A DNA stretch of 5,814 nt from JAKFFN01 sp964444305 (GTDB lineage: Bacteria; Sumerlaeota; Sumerlaeia; Sumerlaeales; Sumerlaeaceae): positions 1-5,814 of the forward strand of contig CAYUGQ010000146.1 in assembly GCA_964444305.1 (NCBI GenBank). The letters run 5' to 3'. A program made the position numbers and the translations under genes. The notes beneath the pieces were generated by a model. The model saw only the letters and a list, made by a program, of their open reading frames with translations. It was not told the origin of the DNA and searched no databases. Shown here piece after piece: positions 1 to 5,758 of this stretch; positions within the stretch are counted from its first letter, which is position 1; every line of letters begins with the position of its first letter.

Positions 1-1426
1 CGCCGCGCGGACCCCAGATCTCCGCCGGGTCGGGGCGCGGGGGGGAATAACCTGCAGGTGATGATATGGCATCTATTTCCGGCGGCATATCCGGGGTGTG
101 GTCTAATTCCTGAGCTGCGAGTACGGCTCCGTGGAGAAAATCAATGGCACCTGTGACTGGATTGGGATCGGTGGGGGGGGCGATTTCTTCTGTGGTTTCG
201 GGTTCCTGGGTTGGGCGGTGGCGGGATCGGGGCAGAAGAGTGGCAGGGGGGCGGACGGGGGTTAAGTTTACTGGATCCTGTCGCATGAGGAGGTCTTCGT
301 GGATTGAGGCTATTTCGTATTGAAAATCCTTCATGGGCGGTTCGAGGAGGGCGACGGACTGGGCAAGGGGGTCGACTTCGACGGGGTGGTTACGGGATAG
401 TTTTATTTCGGTGGGGAAAGAGTCGGCAAAAAGGAAATTGCTGATGCCGGGGGGCTGCATGACGCGGAAGGTATAGCTTTTGGGATAAAGGCGGGTTGTA
501 AATCCGGGTTGGAAGTCGTATGATCCGGTTCGGGTGTAGGAGGCTCCGGTGCGGCGCCAGGATCGGCCGTCAAAATGTTCGAGGGCCACTCCGCGCATGC
601 GGACGTGATCAGGGCGGTTATTGTTGCCGAGGGGTTGGACGAACAGGGCGACACGTTCATCCAGTTGGATTTCGGTAAAGGACCCGAACTCCACGGTTTC
701 GGAAAATGCACTGACGGATTCGTCTTTTTGGGCGGGGCCGTAGCTCTGGAACATGGTGTTTGTGGAAAGGCGGGGAATTATGCTGAAGATTCCCGCGGCC
801 ATTCCCAGGGTGATTATGGTTAGAAAGATTCCGCTGAGCAAGAGTCGGGAGGGACGGCGTACGCGCTGCAGGGCCACGCTGGCGGTGGCAGCGTCAGGTC
901 CCGGTTTGCGCGTCCAGCCGGGAAGATGCCGGGGAGGGGTGAGGGCTGTGGTTTGAAGATTCTGGGTCCGTTCGATTTCGCGGGCTGTTACATAAAGACG
1001 GAGGGAAACAAGCATGAGGAATAAGTGGATGATCAGTACGGGGCCGAAGACGACGGCGGTGGTGATGACGGAGGCACCAATGACGTTGAATAGGCTGATG
1101 ACATAACACCAGCGACTTTCTGACAGCTCGCGGCGGGTGATGTATTTTGTGACCTGAAGAAAGAGGAAGAGATGAAGCGTGGCGGAGAGGAGATTATAGG
1201 TAGTGGCGAAGATAAGGACGGTGATAAGGAAGACGATGATGGCGGAGAGGTTTCCGATGAGGGCGGAAGGCTTCCAGCCTTTGCGGCGCATGTAATAGCC
1301 TGCAACAACGGCGGCGGTGCAGAGGAGAACCATCGTGACGCCGAATTCGCCAGTGAGCAGAATGGCGATAAAACCCCAGATGCAGACAAACAGGACGCTG
1401 AGTTCCAGTGCTACGGCGAGATTCAT
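1..1426 (-). CDS. TgpA-like transglutaminase-family membrane protein (DUF3488), 3' part missing
   Basis: The frame is open from ATG at 1426 to the window edge: 475 codons, no stop, so the C-terminus is missing. Seen in the sequence: about six hydrophobic segments in residues 5-146 (roughly 5-25, 28-46, 55-75, 77-93, 106-124, 126-146), a charged loop 147-195, then a further helix 196-216 followed by a long extracytoplasmic region. Residues 276-292 (RMRGVALEHFDGRSWRR) match the motif that precedes the transglutaminase core in TgpA/DUF3488 proteins. The papain-like Cys-His-Asp core would lie beyond the edge and cannot be checked. Residues 384-475 are Pro-rich and look disordered. The start overlaps the DUF58 stop as ATGA, with GGAG about 10 nt upstream (1437-1440), so the two genes are probably translationally coupled. 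Family knowledge: such proteins often sit beside DUF58 and MoxR genes, and Pseudomonas TgpA is essential, but the substrate is generally unknown. Whether this one is catalytically active is unknown. Confidence 0.88.
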   Translation of the reverse strand, partial: MNLAVALELSVLFVCIWGFIAILLTGEFGVTMVLLCTAAVVAGYYMRRKGWKPSALIGNLSAIIVFLITVLIFATTYNLLSATLHLFLFLQVTKYITRRELSESRWCYVISLFNVIGASVITTAVVFGPVLIIHLFLMLVSLRLYVTAREIERTQNLQTTALTPPRHLPGWTRKPGPDAATASVALQRVRRPSRLLLSGIFLTIITLGMAAGIFSIIPRLSTNTMFQSYGPAQKDESVSAFSETVEFGSFTEIQLDERVALFVQPLGNNNRPDHVRMRGVALEHFDGRSWRRTGASYTRTGSYDFQPGFTTRLYPKSYTFRVMQPPGISNFLFADSFPTEIKLSRNHPVEVDPLAQSVALLEPPMKDFQYEIASIHEDLLMRQDPVNLTPVRPPATLLPRSRHRPTQEPETTEEIAPPTDPNPVTGAIDFLHGAVLAAQELDHTPDMPPEIDAISSPAGYSPPRPDPAEIWGPRG

Positions 1427-2634
1427 GCGGATTTTTCTCCGGCCTGGCGATGTTTGTGGGGCGGTTGCCACTCCCGGCTGTCGATGGACAGTCTGTTGCC
1501 GTTGCGTTTGACCTGTTCTGAATGGAAAGTTATGTGGAGGCTGTTGTTTACGGGACCAAGAGGCTGATTTTCGGTGAGGGATATTACTGCAAGGTGTTTC
1601 AGGATGGATGTAAGGTGGGGGGTGCCTTGGCGTGCTGTCATTACGCCTTCCTGGGTGACCAGGCCTACCTCATATCCGATTTCGATAAAATGGCGGGCGA
1701 GGGATGCGGTCAGGGTGACGGCTTTTTCGAAGGCTTCTGCGATGGCGGCGGAGGTCGAGTGGTCTGGCGCGGTGTTGTCGAGCAGGAGGTATAACTGGCG
1801 TCGTTCTTCACGGGTGTATTCAGCGACCATGAGTTTTTGGGCGCGGGCGGAAGTGCGCCAGTGGACGTGGCGGGCGGGTTCGCCCTGAACGTATTCGCGG
1901 AGGCCGTAAAGATCGGTGCCGGAGCCCCGGATGTTGCTTTCCTGATCGCCGAAACCGAGGGGGGACTGCAGTATGGCGGATGTCACGGGGAAGGTTTCGG
2001 GGAGGGCGAGGAATTGCTGAGAGGTTTTAAAGACCTGGCCACGTTCTTCGAAGCCGAAGGGGTAGCGGGTGGTTACGGCAGAGCGGGTGATTGTGTGGAG
2101 GCCGCGGCGGGGGAGGGTGGCCTGGTAGGTTTCTTCGGAGGTGCTGGCTGGGGGAATTTGCATAAAGTGGACGATGCCGAGGGGAGTGCGGCTTGTTTCG
2201 AGATAGTGGGTTACGAGGATAGATCGTGAGCTGAACAGGCGCTTTTTATTATTAAGGGTGACGGTCATGATAAATGGTTGTCCAGCTACGACGAGTTCTG
2301 GGCCATGTTCGACGGTGCGAAGACGGGTGAGGTTTATGCTCAGCATAAAGCCGTTAAGGAGGAAAGCTGCGATATGGATGGAGAAGAGGAGATAGAGCAG
2401 GTTTGCGCCGGAGTGCCAGGCGGCAAATCCGACCAGGGCGGAGATTATGAAGAGCATTATGCCTTCGGCGGTCAGGCGAAACAGGATGGATTGTCTATAG
2501 CGAGGGCGGGTCCAGCGGCGGGCTGGTTGGGGAGCGGGGTCTGCGGATATGGGGTCGGGCTCGGGCGAGAGCGGCTTTTCCTGGCTAGTGCCGGAAAGCG
2601 CTCCGCTTGAAACAGATGGCGAAAGCTGACTCAT
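1423..2634 (-). CDS. DUF58 domain protein, membrane anchored
   Basis: A protein of 403 residues from ATG at 2634. The N-terminus (1-48) is Ser/Pro-rich and probably cytoplasmic. Two adjacent hydrophobic helices follow at about 56-74 and 77-99. Residues 105-200 form a beta-rich region ending in RGLHTITRSAVTTRYPFGF (177-195), typical of the segment before DUF58. The DUF58 signature is clear at 237-277: GSGTDLYGLREYVQGE, then the RHVHWRTSAR part and a conserved E-Y/F-x-R-E. After it comes LYLLLDN, the start of a vWA-like fold. Family knowledge: DUF58 proteins partner with MoxR ATPases and transglutaminase-like proteins; the biochemical role is not established. The frame extends to a TTG at 2655, seven codons upstream. 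I prefer ATG because a GGGGGA stretch lies upstream of it (about 13 nt away, rather far), while the TTG has no such site. It is the first gene of its operon here and overlaps the next gene by four bases. Confidence 0.9.
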   Translation of the reverse strand: MSQLSPSVSSGALSGTSQEKPLSPEPDPISADPAPQPARRWTRPRYRQSILFRLTAEGIMLFIISALVGFAAWHSGANLLYLLFSIHIAAFLLNGFMLSINLTRLRTVEHGPELVVAGQPFIMTVTLNNKKRLFSSRSILVTHYLETSRTPLGIVHFMQIPPASTSEETYQATLPRRGLHTITRSAVTTRYPFGFEERGQVFKTSQQFLALPETFPVTSAILQSPLGFGDQESNIRGSGTDLYGLREYVQGEPARHVHWRTSARAQKLMVAEYTREERRQLYLLLDNTAPDHSTSAAIAEAFEKAVTLTASLARHFIEIGYEVGLVTQEGVMTARQGTPHLTSILKHLAVISLTENQPLGPVNNSLHITFHSEQVKRNGNRLSIDSREWQPPHKHRQAGEKSA

Positions 2635-2815
2635 CTTGATAACTGGTTCCCCCAACGATAATAAACCCGTCGTCGAAATATCATTTAGTCAGACCTGCAA
2701 CTAGATATTTCAGTAAATGGGACTCGTGTCTTGCACAAATTATTCCGTTACAGCAGGACCTGGGTCTAAGCAGATTATAAAGAGAACACTCAGGCTGGAA
2801 AGTTTAGTATCTCCT
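2635..2815. promoter_or_regulatory. Divergent intergenic region between DUF58 operon and FHA-sigma54 regulator
   Basis: These ~180 bases separate the divergently transcribed DUF58 operon and regulator gene, so both promoters should lie here. It is more AT-rich than the flanking genes. A TATAAA at 2776-2781 resembles a -10 box (5/6) and would place transcription start near 2788, shortly before the preferred regulator start at 2816; I found no matching -35 at 16-18 bp. TAGATA near 2703-2708 is another weak -10-like match. No convincing sigma70 pair was found for the minus strand, and no correctly spaced sigma54 site on either strand. The regulator may control its divergent neighbour from here, but this is only inferred from the arrangement. 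Confidence 0.4.
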
Positions 2816-4831
2816 ATGGCGAAATTCATAACACAGCAGGGGGCCGAGACGGCCCAGGAATTCCCGGTTACGGCGGGGATGTTAACATTTGGAAGATCAG
2901 ATGATTGCGATGTGGTCCTTGCGGATCCGAATGTGTCGCGGCGTCATGCGCATGCGGTGGTCCTTAATGGGATGGTGGCGCTGGTGGACCTGGGGAGTTC
3001 AAATGGGACTCTTGTTAATGGTGTGCCCATATCTCGCGCTTTTTTGATGGATGGGGATTTGGTGACGCTGGGGGCTACGGTTTTTCATTTTGTTGAAGAA
3101 CTGGAGATGTCGGATGAGGTGGGTAGTGTGCGCCCGCAGGCTATGGAGGCGGCGACTACGCATAATCTTGCGCCGAAAACCGAGGTGTCGGGGAGCGGCA
3201 ATAATGCGGATCCGCTGACGCATACACGTTTGTTTTCGCCGGCGGATGAGGATCTTAAGATTGATGCGCTGAAGGACATTTATCTGAAGTTAAAGTCGCT
3301 TTACCGGCTTTTTATGGAGGTTGCGGAGGCGCCGTCGCTGAAGCAGATTTTTGAGGCGGTAGCGCGCGGTGTGACGATGAGCACGGGTGTGCAGCGGGCG
3401 GTGTTCTTATTGAGTGATGAGAAGAGCAATGGGGCCTGGGAGCATTATTTTACTCATGGCAGCGTGCGTTTGTCGGACGAGCAGTTGGATTCCCCACCGT
3501 TTATGCCTTTGATTGAGCAGGCGGCGGCGAGTCGCAGAGCTGTGTTGGCGCTGATGACTGCGGATGGAAGTACGACGGTGGGATCGCCGGAGAGTAATGT
3601 TTTGACGGTGCCTTTGATTAAGGCCGGGAAGGTTGCTGCTATTATCTATGCGGATAATCCGGATGGTGGGGCGGCGATTTCGCGGGAGGATATTGATTTT
3701 ATCACTATGCTGGCTCTGCAGGTGGCGGTGAGGTTGAATCAGTTTGAGCAGGTCCAGCAGCTTACGCAAGAGAATCGTCAGCTTCGGCGTGCGGCGGATG
3801 AGTCGCATACGGTTGTTGTGCAGAATGAGAGTATGAAGCGGCTGATGAGTGTGGCGGAGCGGGTGGCTCAGACAGATAGCACGGCTTTGATTACGGGGGA
3901 GAGCGGTACGGGGAAGGAGTTGATTGCGCGTACGGTGCATCGTTTTTCGAAGCGGGCTTCGAAGCCACTGGTGGCTGTGAATTGTGCGGCGTTGCCGGAG
4001 ACTTTGCTGGAGAGTGAACTTTTTGGTCATGAGAAGGGGGCTTTTACGGGGGCTGTGGAGCGCCGGATTGGCAAATTTGAGTTGGCGGATGGTGGGACGC
4101 TGTTTCTGGATGAAATCGGGGATATCAGTGCGAATGCGCAGGCGAAGCTGTTGCGGGTGTTGCAGGAGGGGGAGCTTCAGCGGGTTGGGGGGAATAAGAA
4201 TATCAAGGTGGACGTGCGGCTGATTGCGGCTACTAATAAGGATTTGCTGGCGGAGGTGCAGCAGGGGACTTTCAGGAATGACCTTTATTACAGGCTGCGG
4301 GTGATTGAGCTGACGATTCCGCCGTTGCGGCAGCGTGTGGATGATATCCCGGCTCTGGCGGAGTACTTTTTTAAGCAGTTGCGGAAGCGGACGAATGCGG
4401 AGGTGAAGCAGATTGGTCAGAGCGCTATGAATGCTTTGCTTTCTTATCCGTGGCCGGGGAATGTGCGTGAATTGCGGAACGTGATTGAGCGGGGGCTGGT
4501 GTTTGCGTTTGGTGATGAGCTGTTGGTGGAGCATTTGCCGCCGGAGTTTCAGCCGGGGGCTACGATGTCGACGTCGGCGGAGATGTTGCTGCCGGGGGCG
4601 CCGGGCGGAGGACAGGGAGGCCAGGGAGGCGGGGGAGCGGCAGGTTTGCCTGATCCGGCGCCGGTGGCATTGGCTGAGATGGAAAAGCGGCACATTCTTT
4701 ATGTGCTTCAGTTTGTGAAGGGAAACAAGTTGAAGGCGGCGAATCTGTTGGGGATTAGCCGGACGACACTTTATGAGAAGCTGAAGCAGTATGAGGTGGA
4801 TGATGCTGAGGTGGAGGGGGTGGGGAAATGA
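2816..4831 (+). CDS. FHA-GAF-sigma54 AAA+ transcriptional activator with Fis-type HTH
   Basis: A bacterial enhancer-binding protein of 671 residues from ATG at 2816. Domains in order: FHA at about 1-95, with GR..., SRRHA and DLGSSNGTLVNG carrying the expected phosphothreonine-binding Arg, Ser and Asn; GAF at about 155-312; a short coiled-coil signalling helix at about 307-330; the sigma54-contacting AAA+ domain at about 335-575; a Gly-rich linker (594-610); and a Fis-type HTH (618-660). In the AAA+ domain I see Walker A GESGTGKE (361-368), the sigma54 loop GAFTGA (408-413), Walker B GGTLFLDEIGD (426-436), AATN sensor I (471-474), the YYRLRV arginine-finger region and PWPGNVREL (545-553). All key residues look intact, so it should hydrolyse ATP to open RNA polymerase-sigma54 promoters. 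There is no receiver domain, so control is likely through phosphothreonine binding and GAF ligand. The frame opens at ATG 2717, but the extra 33 residues have no family motif, neither start has a good Shine-Dalgarno, and the FHA strand begins right after 2816. Confidence 0.95.
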   Translation: MAKFITQQGAETAQEFPVTAGMLTFGRSDDCDVVLADPNVSRRHAHAVVLNGMVALVDLGSSNGTLVNGVPISRAFLMDGDLVTLGATVFHFVEELEMSDEVGSVRPQAMEAATTHNLAPKTEVSGSGNNADPLTHTRLFSPADEDLKIDALKDIYLKLKSLYRLFMEVAEAPSLKQIFEAVARGVTMSTGVQRAVFLLSDEKSNGAWEHYFTHGSVRLSDEQLDSPPFMPLIEQAAASRRAVLALMTADGSTTVGSPESNVLTVPLIKAGKVAAIIYADNPDGGAAISREDIDFITMLALQVAVRLNQFEQVQQLTQENRQLRRAADESHTVVVQNESMKRLMSVAERVAQTDSTALITGESGTGKELIARTVHRFSKRASKPLVAVNCAALPETLLESELFGHEKGAFTGAVERRIGKFELADGGTLFLDEIGDISANAQAKLLRVLQEGELQRVGGNKNIKVDVRLIAATNKDLLAEVQQGTFRNDLYYRLRVIELTIPPLRQRVDDIPALAEYFFKQLRKRTNAEVKQIGQSAMNALLSYPWPGNVRELRNVIERGLVFAFGDELLVEHLPPEFQPGATMSTSAEMLLPGAPGGGQGGQGGGGAAGLPDPAPVALAEMEKRHILYVLQFVKGNKLKAANLLGISRTTLYEKLKQYEVDDAEVEGVGK

Positions 4832-5310
4832 GTGGCGGCTTGCGTATTCCTCCGGAGCACAGGGAGATTGCCCGTGGATCGGGTGCTGCGGCGATTTTGA
4901 TGTTTTTGCATATTGGTGCGTCGGGCTATTTGGGGTTTATGGCTTACTATCTGATGCGCCACGGGATGGAAGTGGCGTGGACGTTTGTTCGGCCGCAGGC
5001 GGTGTTTCTTTATTGGCTGCCGGTTTTCTTTGCGCTGCTGACGATGTTGCCTACGGATAAATTAACTTATACGGTAGGTTTGGTTGCGAGGGGGATTGGC
5101 GGATTTGTGTTGCTGTTATGTGGGGTTTTTGCGGCTGTGGGGGTGATGCAGGTGAGGGAGGGCCTTGTGGGGCGGTGGTTTCAGGGGGGGCTAATGTGTT
5201 TTGGCGGAATGGCGGGTGCGTTGATGCTGCGGGCTGTTTTCATGGGGCTGATGGCTGATGCGCGGGGAAATTATAAAAAAAACGCATCTGAGAATGAAGT
5301 TGTCGAATAA
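4828..5310 (+). CDS. Small four-helix membrane protein of unknown function
   Basis: A protein of 160 residues that I do not recognise. It has four hydrophobic stretches at about 19-42, 58-75, 81-107 and 119-142, short basic or acidic loops (R44/H45, D77/K78, R109/E111, R116), and a hydrophilic tail 144-160 with KK and several Asn/Glu. There is no cleavable signal peptide pattern, no catalytic motif and no obvious ligand-binding Cys/His cluster. The N-terminal 18 residues are polar and probably cytoplasmic. The start overlaps the activator stop as ATGA, and GGAGG at 4813-4817 lies 10 nt upstream, so this start is well supported and the two proteins are probably made in coupled fashion. Codon choice (G/T-ending) matches the upstream gene, which argues for a real resident gene. 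By context it could be a membrane sensor, anchor or target of the activator, but nothing in the sequence shows this. Confidence 0.8.
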   Translation: MSGGLRIPPEHREIARGSGAAAILMFLHIGASGYLGFMAYYLMRHGMEVAWTFVRPQAVFLYWLPVFFALLTMLPTDKLTYTVGLVARGIGGFVLLLCGVFAAVGVMQVREGLVGRWFQGGLMCFGGMAGALMLRAVFMGLMADARGNYKKNASENEVVE

Positions 5311-5331
5311 AGGATTGGGGATTGTCATAAT
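5303..5331 (+). promoter_or_regulatory. Candidate rRNA operon promoter
   Basis: CATAAT at 5326-5331 matches the -10 consensus in 5 of 6 positions. At 17 bp upstream is TCGAAT (5303-5308), a weak -35 (3/6) overlapping the stop codon of the preceding gene. The bases after the -10 (AGCAACCCGC) form a GC-rich discriminator, a known feature of stringently controlled rRNA promoters in other bacteria. Transcription would start near 5338-5340, giving a leader of about 420 nt. No better pair was found downstream, but planctomycete promoter consensus is poorly known to me, so this is tentative. Confidence 0.35.
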
Positions 5332-5364
5332 AGCAACCCGCTGCCGCGAAAAGGGCAGAGAGTC

Positions 5365-5394
5365 AGAGTGAAGAAAAAGAAAAAAAATCACTCT
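5365..5394 (+). repeat. Inverted repeat with A-rich loop in rRNA leader
   Basis: AGAGTGA (5365-5371) pairs perfectly with TCACTCT (5388-5394), giving a 7-bp stem closing a 16-nt loop made only of A and G (nearly all A). There is no T run after it, so it is not an intrinsic terminator. The A tract could also act as an upstream element in DNA if a promoter lies downstream. Confidence 0.55.
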
Positions 5395-5430
5395 TAAGCA
5401 AATAACTCTCCAGCCGGTCCGGTAGATACA

Positions 5431-5457
5431 CTTCGCCGCTCAGAAAGAGCAGCGAAG
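5431..5457 (+). repeat. Strong hairpin upstream of boxA
   Basis: CTTCGC (5431-5436) pairs with GCGAAG (5452-5457) and GCTC (5438-5441) with GAGC (5447-5450), separated by one C/A mismatch, with loop AGAAA (5442-5446). Ten pairs in all, followed by an A run rather than T, so not a terminator. In rRNA antitermination leaders a boxB-like hairpin often sits upstream of boxA; this one is about 70 nt before it, so that role is a guess. Confidence 0.6.
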
Positions 5458-5529
5458 AAAAAAAGTCTCGCAAAAGTCTGAATACACTGAAGTAAGGGTG
5501 GTAAAGATAAAGCGAAACAAGAGCAACAG

Positions 5530-5542
5530 TGTTCTTTGAAAA
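5530..5542 (+). promoter_or_regulatory. boxA rRNA antitermination element
   Basis: TGTTCTTTGAAAA matches the boxA consensus (TGYTCTTTGAAAA-like) found in rRNA leaders of many bacteria. The RNA form is bound by NusB-NusE (S10), which lets RNA polymerase read through Rho-dependent termination in the untranslated rRNA operon. Its place about 215 nt before the 16S start fits this role. It strongly supports transcription of this region as one unit with 16S. Confidence 0.8.
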
Positions 5543-5557
5543 CTAGACAGAAAGCAG

Positions 5558-5582
5558 TTAATTAACAACCCACGTTAATTAA
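5558..5582 (+). repeat. AT-rich hairpin after boxA
   Basis: TTAATTAAC (5558-5566) is the reverse complement of GTTAATTAA (5574-5582), giving a 9-bp stem with loop AACCCAC. Each arm also contains the palindrome TTAATTAA, so the two copies form a direct repeat as well. It lies 15 nt after boxA. Role unknown. Confidence 0.55.
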
Positions 5583-5596
5583 TGAGTTTATGACCT

Positions 5597-5624
5597 TTGC
5601 GACGGTCTCTTGATTGAGACGCAA
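5597..5624 (+). repeat. Bulged hairpin in pre-16S leader
   Basis: GTCTC (5605-5609) pairs with GAGAC (5616-5620) around loop TTGATT, and TTGC (5597-5600) stacks with GCAA (5621-5624) beyond a four-base bulge (GACG). Nine pairs in total, typical of a folded leader. Confidence 0.5.
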
Positions 5625-5659
5625 GACATGGTTTTGTAAATTAGCCTCCTTGAGGGGCA

Positions 5660-5704
5660 GAAAACCATTCTTGTCAGCGAAAGCTGCAAGTACAAATGGT
5701 TTTC
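5660..5704 (+). repeat. Long GNRA-capped hairpin in pre-16S leader
   Basis: GAAAACCATT (5660-5669) pairs with AATGGTTTTC (5695-5704), 10 bp. Inside it CTTG (5670-5673) pairs with CAAG (5687-5690), and CAGC (5675-5678) pairs with GCTG (5683-5686), capped by a GAAA tetraloop. Only TACA (5691-5694) and one T (5674) are left as bulges. This is the best-formed structure in the leader. A competing partner for its left arm is present upstream (5628-5635). Confidence 0.7.
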
Positions 5705-5734
5705 GAACAAACAAATTTGAGCTCAGACCATCCG

Positions 5735-5758
5735 GTTTGAACTTTAACAAGTTTAAAC
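5735..5758 (+). repeat. Hairpin abutting the 16S 5' end
   Basis: GTTTGAAC (5735-5742) can pair with GTTTAAAC (5751-5758), eight pairs including one G-U, with an 8-nt AT-rich loop. Its 3' arm reaches the expected mature 16S 5' end, so it would form only in the precursor and could affect 5' maturation. Confidence 0.45.

Larger units (their letters stand above)
5340..5756 (+). other. rRNA operon leader (pre-16S spacer), gene-free
   Basis: The roughly 450 bases between the four-helix protein gene and 16S contain no credible protein gene. Composition shifts sharply from the G/T-rich genes to A-rich, with runs of A at 5372-5387 and 5457-5464. It carries a boxA and at least five local hairpins, listed separately, as expected for a transcribed rRNA leader that is later trimmed. 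No intrinsic terminator (GC stem followed by a T run) is visible on the + strand, so transcription from the upstream operon could run into the rRNA genes. A small CTGCC/GGCAG stem at 5341-5358 has no T tract. Confidence 0.7.

Noticed and set aside
575..2610. Several plus-strand frames of 64-131 codons across the minus-strand operon
   Set aside because: They overlap two minus-strand genes with clear family motifs (DUF3488, DUF58), lack domains, and follow from the strand-specific base skew.
2718..2736. TGGGAC...TTGCAC resembling a sigma54 -24/-12 promoter
   Set aside because: Seven bases separate the two elements where sigma54 promoters need five, and this spacing is strict; aligned at the correct spacing the -24 element no longer matches.
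3407..4693. A 428-codon open frame on the minus strand opposite the activator
   Set aside because: It is extremely rich in Arg, His, Gln, Leu and Pro, shows no motif, and lies opposite a gene with complete domain motifs. It results from the G/T-ending codons of that gene.
5431..5464. Hairpin followed by a homopolymer run, as a possible terminator
   Set aside because: The run after the stem is A, not T, on the + strand, and on the minus strand the T run precedes the stem, so it cannot act as an intrinsic terminator in either direction.
5562..5750. A 62-codon minus-strand frame in the rRNA leader
   Set aside because: It looks moderately protein-like but lies wholly within a structured pre-16S leader between boxA and 16S, opposite to transcription, and has no recognised motif.
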